Assembly (NCBI RefSeq): GCF_017744435.1
Contig: NZ_JAGIBG010000008.1
Location: forward strand, 124,001 to 188,000
DNA: 64,000 nucleotides
Source of the DNA: Pseudomonas sp.
GTDB lineage: Bacteria > Pseudomonadota > Gammaproteobacteria > Pseudomonadales > Pseudomonadaceae
Direction: 5' to 3'
The notes under the pieces were generated by a model, which made no database searches, was not told the origin of the DNA, and was given only the letters and a program-made list of their open reading frames with translations. Below are positions 53,829 to 62,833 of this stretch, piece by piece (positions within the stretch are counted from its first letter, which is position 1; every line of letters starts with the position of its first letter). A program made the position numbers and the translations under genes.

Positions 53829-54604
53829 CGCAGGTCGACGTGCTCGAGCACTGGATCGATACGCCTGACGGCAAACTGTTCGCCCAGGACTGGCGCCCCC
53901 TGAACGCCCAAGGCGTGCCGATCATACTGTTGCACGATTCGCTGGGCTGCGTTGCCTTGTGGCGTGACTTCCCCGGACTGCTGGCTACAGCCACCCGGCA
54001 GCGGGTGATTGCCTATGACCGACTGGGCTTCGGCCGCTCCGATGCGCATCCAGGCCGGTTGCGCCGAGGCTTTGTCGAGGCTGAAGCGGAGCAGGGCTTT
54101 GCGGCGTTGCGGCGGCAACTGGGCATCGGCGACTTCATCGTCTTTGGCCACAGTGTCGGCGGCGGCATGGCCGTCGGCTGCGCAGCAACCCATGGCAAGC
54201 ATTGCCGCGGCCTTGTCATCGAATCGGCCCAGGCCTTTGTCGAGGATCGCACCTTGCAGGGCATCCGCGATGCCGACCAGCAGTTCGCCGCCCCCGGGCA
54301 GCTGCAGCGTCTGGCGCGTTATCACGGCGACAAGGGCGAATGGGTGTTGCGCGCCTGGGTGGACACCTGGCTGGATGACGCCTTCGCCGACTGGACCCTG
54401 GATGCGCTGCTGGCGCAGGTGCATTGCCCGCTGCTCAGCCTGCATGGCGACCAGGACGAATTCGGTTCGCCAGCGCATCCCCGGCGCTTCACCACGCTGG
54501 CCGCAGGGCCGAGCGTGATGCGTCTGCTGCCGGGCTGCGGGCATGTTCCGCACCGGGAACAGACCGAGGCCGTCCTGGCCGAGGTGCAGCGGTTTCTGGG
54601 GTGA
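53825..54604 (+). CDS. Alpha/beta hydrolase
   Basis: 259 aa. Oxyanion-region sequence VPIILLHDSLGCVALWRDFP, the loop YDRLGFGRSDAHPG, the nucleophile elbow FGHSVGGGMAVG (GHSVGG), the acid in LHGDQDEFG, and the base in LPGCGHVPHREQTE together give a complete catalytic triad. The substrate is unknown; the type is common among small ester or C-C hydrolases. It is translationally coupled to the VOC protein, making a two-gene detoxification or catabolic pair plausible. It is followed by about 190 bp before the MHS transporter gene. Confidence 0.88.
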   Translation: MTQVDVLEHWIDTPDGKLFAQDWRPLNAQGVPIILLHDSLGCVALWRDFPGLLATATRQRVIAYDRLGFGRSDAHPGRLRRGFVEAEAEQGFAALRRQLGIGDFIVFGHSVGGGMAVGCAATHGKHCRGLVIESAQAFVEDRTLQGIRDADQQFAAPGQLQRLARYHGDKGEWVLRAWVDTWLDDAFADWTLDALLAQVHCPLLSLHGDQDEFGSPAHPRRFTTLAAGPSVMRLLPGCGHVPHREQTEAVLAEVQRFLG

Positions 54605-54793
54605 TGGCATCTGGCGATGCTGGCAAGTGGATATTGCAGCAAAGCCGATTATGCTTCAGTTAACTTGCTGCGATCCGAGGCAGCTGACCTCGTCGTGCTT
54701 CGCGCAACCAATGCTAGCCCTAGGGCCTGGGTGCGACGGTGAAATGGGTGTGAGGTACTCCGGCCTGCGATAACGACAAGACGGAGGCAACCC

Positions 54794-56467
<1,674 letters not shown>

Positions 56468-56480
56468 GCAGGTCTGGCCT

Positions 56481-56565
56481 CTTCGCGGGGCAAGCCCGCT
56501 CCTACAGGTACACGCCGTTCGCTGGGCCGGTGATGTACCTGTAGGAGCGGGCTTGTCCCGCGAAG
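56481..56565. repeat. Paired REP element
   Basis: Arms 56481-56512 and 56534-56565 are complementary over 32 bases with one mismatch. The core is CCTGTAGGAGCGGGCTTG. It lies between the convergent MHS transporter and the hypothetical gene at 56585. Confidence 0.9.
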
Positions 56566-56584
56566 GGGCCGGCACAGGCAAAAG

Positions 56585-57154
56585 TCAGTCGAAATACCCG
56601 CGCAAGGTAAAGGCATACCCGGTATCCACCCCCTTGGCCTCACCCCGACTCCAACGCTTCTTCATCACAAATTCAAAAGCAGGTTCGTACAGCCCATCCC
56701 TGATCAGCGCCCCTGCCAGCACCTCGACGTCATACCAGCCATTGTCCAGCTCGATGATCGGCCGCCCCGGCACCTGGTAGCGCGCTATCAGGTCTCCCAG
56801 CGTCTTGTTGGTGAAGTGCTGCAGGATGCGCCAGGTGTAGAGCATCACCGCGCGGTGCTCGACCTGCAGCACATAGCCGTTGCGCCGGTGCTTGAGCCGG
56901 CTGCCGGGTTCGAGCAGGGCCGGTGTGTGGCCATCGAGGGTGAACAGAATGTGGTAAGGCAGGTTGTCGACCCCCGCCAGCGGCACCACCACGCCTTCGG
57001 CCACGGCCTTGTCGCCGCTGTCGTTGCTGGTGAACTCGCGGGCCAGGTCGTCGGACAGGTGGTTTTCGTGTTTGAAACGGTCGAGCAGCTGGATATCGCC
57101 CAGCAGGAAATAGTCGACCAGGTCATTGAGCACTTCGCTGAATTCGTGGCGCAT
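56585..57154 (-). CDS. Hypothetical cytoplasmic protein, 189 aa
   Basis: The ATG at 57154 has AAGGAAAA upstream and starts MRHEFSEVLNDLVDYFLLGD; the open frame continues to 57220 without a ribosome site. The sequence has no signal peptide or membrane helix and is a mixed alpha/beta protein with conserved-looking aromatic strands (NGYVLQVEHRAVMLYTWRIL, ELDNGWYDVEVLAGAL). I do not recognise the family. It lies upstream of the REP pair at 56481 and downstream of a glyoxalase-like gene on the same strand (75 bp). Confidence 0.7.
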   Translation of the reverse strand: MRHEFSEVLNDLVDYFLLGDIQLLDRFKHENHLSDDLAREFTSNDSGDKAVAEGVVVPLAGVDNLPYHILFTLDGHTPALLEPGSRLKHRRNGYVLQVEHRAVMLYTWRILQHFTNKTLGDLIARYQVPGRPIIELDNGWYDVEVLAGALIRDGLYEPAFEFVMKKRWSRGEAKGVDTGYAFTLRGYFD

Positions 57155-57229
57155 CTGTTTTCCTTGTTGTGGCGCACGGGGTACAGCTGCAATGTAGCCA
57201 ATGGCAGCACTGGCTGCCATGGGCGCTGC

Positions 57230-57616
57230 TCAGTGTTTCTGGGCGATCTGGATCAGGTTGCCGCAGGTGTCGTCGAACACCGCGACCGTGACCGGGCCAA
57301 GGTCGGTGGGCTCCTGGGTGAACTTCACGCCGGCCTTGCACAGCCGGGTGTACTCGGCCTGGATATCGCGCACGCCGAACGAGGTGGCCGGAATGCCGTC
57401 CTGCTTCAGCGCTTGCTTGTAGATTTTGGCCGCCGGGTGCGCATCGGGCTCCAATAATAGCTCGACACCATTCGGGTCATTGGGTGAGGTCAGCGTCAGC
57501 CAGCGATGCTGGCCCATGGGGATGTCGTGCTTGGGCTCGAAGCCCAGTACGTAATGGTAGAACGCCAGGGCCTTGGCCTGGTCGTCGACGAGGATGCTGG
57601 TGACAACGATCTTCAT
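57230..57616 (-). CDS. VOC family (glyoxalase/bleomycin resistance-like) protein
   Basis: 128 aa from the ATG at 57616. It opens VVTSILVDDQAKALAFYHYV then LGFEPKHDIPMG, has ELLLEPDAHPA in the middle, and ends VAVFDDTCGNLIQIAQ, a typical single VOC domain. The open frame extends to 57718, but the family start matches MKIVVTSI. The specific reaction is unknown; close relatives are annotated as glyoxalase-like proteins of no proven function. Confidence 0.88.
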   Translation of the reverse strand: MKIVVTSILVDDQAKALAFYHYVLGFEPKHDIPMGQHRWLTLTSPNDPNGVELLLEPDAHPAAKIYKQALKQDGIPATSFGVRDIQAEYTRLCKAGVKFTQEPTDLGPVTVAVFDDTCGNLIQIAQKH

Positions 57617-57823
57617 AGGCGCACACCGTACCTGCGGGTCGTTACCTTCCAGTAAAGACGTTCTGGCCTGTTTCACCAGCGAGGCGTAGCCCGGAGGGCA
57701 ACACAAAAGTATGTTCAAGCCATAGGCAAATCCTTCATCACCCAGCAGCGCGCTGAATCAGGCCACAAGGTAAAGTGGCAGGAAAATTCCAAGGCGCCCG
57801 CGAACGGCGCCAACGAGGTGCCT

Positions 57824-58729
57824 GTGGCTTCCTATACCCTGCGACAACTCAAATACTTCGTCACCACCGTCGAGGCCGGCAGCGTTGCCGAAGCCTCGCG
57901 GCAGCTGTACATCGCCCAGCCGTCGATCTCCACGGCGATCAAGAGCCTGGAAGAAAGCTTTGGTGTGCAGCTGTTCATCCGCCACCACGCCCAGGGCGTC
58001 TCGCTGACGCCAAGTGGCAAGCGTTTCTACGCCAAGACCAAGTCGCTGTTGCAGATGGCCCACGAGTTCGAGCAGAACGCCCTGGCCGACAACGACACTG
58101 TGGCCGGTCAGATCGACATCGGGTGCTTCGAAACCGTGGCGCCGCTGTATCTGCCGCGGCTGATCGCCGGCTTTCGCGAGCGCTATCCGGGCGTGGATAT
58201 CCGCCTGCGCGACGGCGAGCAGCAGGACCTGATCCAGGGCTTGACCGCAGGTACCTTCGACCTGGCGTTTCTCTATGACCACGACCTGGACGGCACCATT
58301 GAAGCTGAGCCCTTGATGCCGCCGCAAAAGCCCTACGTGCTGCTGCCCGAGAAGCACCGCTTCGCTGGCCAGGCGCAGGTGTCGTTGCGCGACCTGTGCC
58401 CTGAGCCAATGATCCTGCTGGACGTGGCGCCGAGCCGGACCTACTTCGTCAGCCTGTTCAATGAAATGGGCCTGACGCCGAACATCGTCTTCAGTTCGCC
58501 ATCGATCGAGATGGTGCGCGGGATGGTGGGGCAGGGTTTCGGGTTTTCGCTGCTGGTGACCCGGCCGCACTCGGAATGCACTTATGACGGGCAGAAGCTG
58601 GTGACGATCGACATCGCCGAGCCGGTGGCGCTGTCGGGGTTGGCGGCGGCGCACCTGAAGCGGGTGCAGCTGACCAAACCTGCGCAGTTGTTCGTCGAGT
58701 TTTGCCGCGAAGAATTGGCCAAGTTCTGA
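57824..58729 (+). CDS. LysR-type transcriptional regulator
   Basis: 301 aa from a GTG at 57824 (GAGG 5-6 bases before it; a GTG at 57818 is also possible). The HTH reads TLRQLKYFVTTVEAGSVAEA then SRQLYIAQPSISTAIKSLEE. The effector domain follows, with GQIDIGCFETVAPLYLPRLI and GQGFGFSLLVTRP typical of the family. Its targets are not clear: the convergent RidA/FMO operon lies downstream beyond a REP pair, and the glyoxalase gene is divergent from it with about 200 bp between. The latter is the more orthodox target. Confidence 0.9.
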   Translation: MASYTLRQLKYFVTTVEAGSVAEASRQLYIAQPSISTAIKSLEESFGVQLFIRHHAQGVSLTPSGKRFYAKTKSLLQMAHEFEQNALADNDTVAGQIDIGCFETVAPLYLPRLIAGFRERYPGVDIRLRDGEQQDLIQGLTAGTFDLAFLYDHDLDGTIEAEPLMPPQKPYVLLPEKHRFAGQAQVSLRDLCPEPMILLDVAPSRTYFVSLFNEMGLTPNIVFSSPSIEMVRGMVGQGFGFSLLVTRPHSECTYDGQKLVTIDIAEPVALSGLAAAHLKRVQLTKPAQLFVEFCREELAKF

Positions 58730-58751
58730 AGACATTGGGGGCGCTCTGCGC

Positions 58752-58825
58752 CCCTTTCGCGACACAAGGCCGCTCCTACAGGGATCACATATTTCCTGTA
58801 GGAGCGGCCTTGTGTCGCGAAAGGG
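58752..58825. repeat. Paired REP element (31-bp perfect inverted repeat)
   Basis: Arms 58752-58782 and 58795-58825 are perfectly complementary with a 12-base loop. They differ from the arms at 43847-43921 by one base pair near the outer end. It lies between the convergent LysR and RidA-like genes. Confidence 0.92.
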
Positions 58826-58856
58826 CCGCGAAGCGGCCCCAGCTATCTCAAATGGA

Positions 58857-59273
58857 TCATTGCTGATCCGGCACCACTGCGATCACGTCGATTTCCATCA
58901 GCCACTCGGCCTGGGCCAAGCCGGCCACCACCAGCCCGGTGGAGATCGGGAACACGCCCTTGAGCCACTTGCCCACTTCCTTGTACACCGGCTCACGGAA
59001 GCGCGGGTCGGTGATGTAGGTGGTGGTCTTGACGATGTGCGACAAGTCGGAGCCGGCCTCTTCGAGCAGTTGCTTGACGTTCTTCATCGCCTGCTCGGTC
59101 TGCGCCCGAGGGTCACCCAGGCCTACCAGCTTGCCTTCGAAATCGGTGCCGACCTGGCCGCGCACGTAGATGGTGTTACCGGCCCGCACGGCCTGGCACA
59201 GGTCGTTGTCCAGGGTCTGGTTGGGGTAGGTTTCCTTGGTGTTGAACATGCGGATGCGAGTATGGGTAGGCAT
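58857..59273 (-). CDS. RidA/YjgF family protein lacking the catalytic arginine
   Basis: 138 aa. The family is shown by GNTIYVRGQVGTDFEGKLVG, DPRAQTEQAMKNVKQLLEEAG and the C-terminal MEIDVIAV. Archetypal RidA deaminates reactive imines using an arginine in the motif PARSCVEV; here the same position reads PISTGLVV, so the arginine is replaced by Ser. Rid subfamilies without this arginine exist and their activities are mostly unknown. Its ATG overlaps the stop of the flavin monooxygenase gene upstream, so both are made from one transcript, and it may process an imine or enamine product of that enzyme. Confidence 0.85.
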   Translation of the reverse strand: MPTHTRIRMFNTKETYPNQTLDNDLCQAVRAGNTIYVRGQVGTDFEGKLVGLGDPRAQTEQAMKNVKQLLEEAGSDLSHIVKTTTYITDPRFREPVYKEVGKWLKGVFPISTGLVVAGLAQAEWLMEIDVIAVVPDQQ

Positions 59274-60589
59274 CAGTGGGCTCCAAAGGTGCTGACGTTG
59301 CTGATCGGGTTTTCTTGCTCATCCGCGTCGCGTTGTTCGCGGTCGCGGTAGGCCAGGTAGGTGCGTTGCGTGGCGATATGGCCGGCGACATGCTTGGCGT
59401 CGTGCCACACGCCCCAGATGAACGACGAGCCACGGCGCGACAGCCATGGCAGGCCGAGGAAGTACACGCCCGGCTCGCGGGCGACGCCACGCTGGTGCTG
59501 GGGCTTGCCGTTGGCGTCGAAGGTGTCGACCTGCAGCCAGCTGAAGTCCACGCCGTAGCCGGTGGCCCAGATGATGCTGGTGACGCCGGCCTGGGCCAGG
59601 TCCAGTTGCTGCAGCGGGTTGGTCATGCATGCCGGGTCGGCCAGGCGCTTGCGCGCTTCGGGTTCTTCCGGCAGGTCCAGGCCGTTGCGCTCGATGTAGG
59701 TATCGGCGGCATCCAGCAGGGCCAGGTAGTTCTCGTCGCCGCGGTTGATGTTGTCGACCAGGTTGTCCTGGAAGCGTGCCACGCCGTTTTCGAACGACTG
59801 GGTCAGGCCGACCAGGGTCATGCCCTGGTGGGCGAGGGCGCGGAAGTCCACGGTGTGGCCGCCACGGGCGCCACTGACGGCGATGGTCACGTGCTCGCGG
59901 CCCGGTTTGGCGATTTCCGCGTCCCACTCGCCCAGTACGCCCAGCCACCAGCAGAAGTCGCGGTTGCGGTAGGCCCGTGGCGGGCGGTCGTGAGCGCCTA
60001 CCGACAGGTACACCTGGCGCCCGGCACGCATCAGCTCTTCGGCAATCTGCACACCGGAGGAGCCGGCGCCTACCACCAGCACGGCGCCTTCAGGCAGCTG
60101 CTCGGGGTTGTAGTAGGCGGCGGAGTGGATCTGGTGCAGGTTGGCATCTTTCGGCGCGATGGCCGGGATCACCGGTTTCTGGAACGGGCCGGTGGCAGCC
60201 ACTACACGGTTGGCGCGGATCACGCCTTCGTTGGTCTCGATGGTGAAGCCGGGGCGGTCGGCATTGCGTACCACCTTCTTCACTTCGATGCCGGTGCGTA
60301 CCGGCAGGTTGTACTTGCGTACGTACTGCTCGAAGTAGTCGGCGACCTGGTCCTTGCCGGCGAAGGCGTCGGCGTCGAGGTTGAATTCCAGCCCCGGGAA
60401 GCGGTCGTGCCAGACCGGGCCGTTGGCCACCAGCGAATCCCAGCGGCCAGTGCGCCAGGCCTCGGCGATGCGCTTGCGCTCCAGCACCAGGTGCGGCACG
60501 CCAAGCTTGCTCAGGTGTTCGCTCATGGCCACGCCGGCCTGGCCGGCGCCAACCACGAGGGTGTCGATTTCGATGTTGTTCAGTGTCAT
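59273..60589 (-). CDS. FAD-dependent NAD(P)H monooxygenase (FMO/CzcO-like)
   Basis: 438 aa. The FAD motif is TLVVGAGQAGVAMSEHLSKLG near the N-terminus, and the NAD(P)H motif VLVVGAGSSGVQIAEELMRAG lies about 170 residues later. IIWATGYGVDFSWLQ is the ATG-containing motif of flavin monooxygenases, and FPGLEF occurs early. Enzymes of this layout hydroxylate nitrogen- or sulfur-containing substrates or indoles. Co-expression with a RidA-like protein suggests an N-containing substrate. It is divergent from the DUF1028/M20 operon, and a 10-bp inverted repeat at 60787 lies in the intergenic region between them. Confidence 0.88.
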   Translation of the reverse strand: MTLNNIEIDTLVVGAGQAGVAMSEHLSKLGVPHLVLERKRIAEAWRTGRWDSLVANGPVWHDRFPGLEFNLDADAFAGKDQVADYFEQYVRKYNLPVRTGIEVKKVVRNADRPGFTIETNEGVIRANRVVAATGPFQKPVIPAIAPKDANLHQIHSAAYYNPEQLPEGAVLVVGAGSSGVQIAEELMRAGRQVYLSVGAHDRPPRAYRNRDFCWWLGVLGEWDAEIAKPGREHVTIAVSGARGGHTVDFRALAHQGMTLVGLTQSFENGVARFQDNLVDNINRGDENYLALLDAADTYIERNGLDLPEEPEARKRLADPACMTNPLQQLDLAQAGVTSIIWATGYGVDFSWLQVDTFDANGKPQHQRGVAREPGVYFLGLPWLSRRGSSFIWGVWHDAKHVAGHIATQRTYLAYRDREQRDADEQENPISNVSTFGAH

Positions 60590-60786
60590 GTCCGAGCCCT
60601 TGTTCAGGCGGTTTTTGTCAGGTCGGTTTGGAGGACCGCCGTTGCCTGGGGTCAGACTAGGGATGCCTGGAAAATCGCGAAAATAGTATTTAGCTGGGGC
60701 TTGCCGATAAAACGGCGAAGACCCCGATTTGCCTGGGCTTGGCCGGGGTTTGCAGGGCTTTTCGTGGGGTATTGGCCGGGCTTAGT

Positions 60787-60813
60787 TTTTTCCTGTTCAA
60801 GGCACAGGAAAAA
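60787..60813. promoter_or_regulatory. Perfect inverted repeat in divergent promoter region
   Basis: TTTTTCCTGT and ACAGGAAAAA are perfectly complementary with a 7-base spacer, 70 bp upstream of the DUF1028 start and about 200 bp upstream of the FMO start. It could be a repressor or activator site for both operons, or a weak terminator. The rest of 60590-60882 shows no gene. Confidence 0.45.
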
Positions 60814-60882
60814 GTTGGTTTCGTGGCCCTGAAGGTTCCGCCCAGAATGCTGGGCATCGCACAGAACAACAGGAGTTCCACC

Positions 60883-61560
60883 ATGACCTTCTCCATCATC
60901 GGTCGCTGCCAGGAAACCGGCCAGGTCGGTATTGCCATCAGCTCGTCGAGCATCGCCGTGGGCGCCCGCTGCCCGTGGGTCCGTGCTGGCGTCGGCGCCG
61001 TGTCGACCCAGAACATCACCTTGCCGGCCCTCGGCCCGCAAATCCTCGATGCCCTGGAGCAGGGCCAGTTGCCGCCTGCCGCCGCGCTGGATCGGGTGCT
61101 CAGCGCCAATGGCTGGAGCGAGTATCGCCAGGTCACGGTGATCGACAGCCAGGGCCAGGTGGCGCTGTTCACCGGCAAGGAAGCGTTGGGCGTGCACAAC
61201 GCCGTGGCGGGCGAGCAGTGTGCGGCCGCTGGCAACCTGTTGTCCTCGCTCCAGGTGATCGAAGCCATGGTGCAGGCCTTCGAGCAGGCCGGTGGGCATC
61301 TGGCGGATCGCCTGCTGGCGGCCATGCATGCGGCGATGGCAGCCGGTGGCGAAGCGGGCCCGGTGCATTCCGCAGCGCTGAAGATCGCCGGCGAGCTGAC
61401 CTGGCCGCTGGTGGACCTGCGTGTGGACTGGGCCGATGAGGACCCGATCGGCGTGCTCGATGGCCTGTGGCAGGCGTACCGCCCGCAGATGCAGGACTAC
61501 GTTACCCGCGCCCTCGACCCGACTGCCGCCCCCAGCTACGGGGTACCGGGCGATGAGTGA
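60883..61560 (+). CDS. DUF1028 domain-containing protein
   Basis: 225 aa from the ATG at 60883 (AGGAG at 7 bases). It starts with the family-typical TFSIIGRCQETGQVGIAISS then SSIAVGARCPWVRAGVGAVS, followed by TQNITLPALGPQILDALEQG. DUF1028 proteins have an Ntn-hydrolase-like appearance and are of unproven function, often found next to M20 peptidases and RidA proteins, as here. The end overlaps the M20 deacetylase gene by 8 bp, so they are coupled. A role in hydrolysing an N-acyl or amide substrate is inferred from the neighbours. Confidence 0.88.
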   Translation: MTFSIIGRCQETGQVGIAISSSSIAVGARCPWVRAGVGAVSTQNITLPALGPQILDALEQGQLPPAAALDRVLSANGWSEYRQVTVIDSQGQVALFTGKEALGVHNAVAGEQCAAAGNLLSSLQVIEAMVQAFEQAGGHLADRLLAAMHAAMAAGGEAGPVHSAALKIAGELTWPLVDLRVDWADEDPIGVLDGLWQAYRPQMQDYVTRALDPTAAPSYGVPGDE

Positions 61561-62713
61561 ATTCAGCAGCCGCGCCTTGCTGGAGCGGCTGATCGGCTTT
61601 GCCACGGTCAGCCGCGACTCCAACCTTGAGCTGATCGGTTTCATCCGCGACTACCTGGCCGGGCTTGGCGTTGAGTGCGAGCTGTTCCACAACCCGGAAG
61701 GCAGCAAGGCCAACCTGTTCGCCACCATCGGCCCCAAGGATATCGGCGGTGTGGTGCTGTCCGGGCACACCGACGTGGTGCCGGTGGACGGCCAGGCCTG
61801 GACGCTGCCGGCCTTCGCCCTGACCGAGCGCGATGGGCGCCTGTATGGCCGTGGCACGGCGGACATGAAGGGCTTCATCGCCTCGGTGTTGGCTGCCGTG
61901 CCGGCATTCCTGGCGCAACCGCTGCGCATGCCGGTGCACCTGGCGTTCTCCTATGACGAGGAAGTTGGCTGCCTGGGCGTGCGCTCGATGCTGGCCGCAC
62001 TGGAAAAGCGCCCGCACAAGCCGCGCCTGTGCCTCATCGGTGAGCCTACCGAACTGAAGCCAGTGCTTGGTCACAAGGGCAAGCTGGCGATGCGTTGCGA
62101 AGTGCATGGCGCGGCGTGCCACTCGGCGTACGCACCTTACGGGGTGAATGCCATCGAGTACGCAGCCAAGCTGATCGGCAAGCTGGGCGAGATCGGTGAT
62201 GCCCTGGCATTGCCGGCCCATCACGACGAGCGCTTCGACCCGCCGTTCTCCACGGTACAGACCGGGGTCATCAAAGGGGGCAGGGCGCTGAACATCGTGC
62301 CGGAGGAATGTGCGTTCGATTTCGAGGTGCGCGCGCTGCCGGGGTTCGAAGCGCAGGCGGTGGCCGACCAATTGCAGACCTACGCCGAGGCCGAGTTGCT
62401 GCCCCGCATGCGCAAGGTCAACGCCGGCAGTGCCATTCGCCTGCAACCGTTGAGTGCGTATCCGGGGCTGGCTACGCCAGCCGACAGTGAGGCCGCGCGC
62501 TTGGTGGCATTGCTCAGTGGTTCGGATGATTTCGGCACCGTGGCATTCGGCACCGAAGGCGGCCTGTTCGACCAGGCCGGTATTCCGACCGTGGTGTGCG
62601 GGCCAGGCAGCATGGACCAGGGGCACAAGCCGGACGAGTTCGTCAGCGTCGAACAGATGCAGGGTTGTGATGCGATGTTGCTGAGGTTGGTGGACTACCT
62701 CAGGCAGGTATGA
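61553..62713 (+). CDS. M20 family deacetylase (ArgE/acetylornithine deacetylase-like)
   Basis: 386 aa from the ATG at 61553 inside the end of the DUF1028 gene. Metal and catalytic motifs are in place: LSGHTDVVPVDGQAW (His and Asp), YGRGTADMKGF, SYDEEVGCLGVRSM (catalytic and metal Glu), LIGEPTELKPV, and the dimerisation region GAACHSAYAPYGVNAIEYAA. The sequence fits acetylornithine deacetylase (ArgE). Because it sits with DUF1028, RidA and an FMO rather than with arginine genes, its true substrate may be another N-acyl amino acid. The cytoplasmic metalloenzyme would release an amine and a carboxylate. Confidence 0.88.
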   Translation: MSEFSSRALLERLIGFATVSRDSNLELIGFIRDYLAGLGVECELFHNPEGSKANLFATIGPKDIGGVVLSGHTDVVPVDGQAWTLPAFALTERDGRLYGRGTADMKGFIASVLAAVPAFLAQPLRMPVHLAFSYDEEVGCLGVRSMLAALEKRPHKPRLCLIGEPTELKPVLGHKGKLAMRCEVHGAACHSAYAPYGVNAIEYAAKLIGKLGEIGDALALPAHHDERFDPPFSTVQTGVIKGGRALNIVPEECAFDFEVRALPGFEAQAVADQLQTYAEAELLPRMRKVNAGSAIRLQPLSAYPGLATPADSEAARLVALLSGSDDFGTVAFGTEGGLFDQAGIPTVVCGPGSMDQGHKPDEFVSVEQMQGCDAMLLRLVDYLRQV

Positions 62714-62726
62714 AGGTGTCGGCTTC

Positions 62727-62808
62727 TTCGCGGGCATGCCCGCTCCCACAGGTACTGCACAGGGCTTGAGAGCTGTGGTGTCCCTGTGGGAGCGGGCGCG
62801 CCCGCGAA
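62727..62808. repeat. Paired REP element
   Basis: Left unit 62727-62752 (TTCGCGGGCATGCCCGCTCC...) and right unit 62783-62808 (CCTGTGGGAGCGGGCGCGCC...) are complementary with one or two mismatches. This variant has CCCACAGG where the others have CCTACAGG. It lies between the convergent deacetylase and OprB porin genes. Confidence 0.85.
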
Positions 62809-62833
62809 TGGGCTGCGAAGCAGCCCCGGCGGC

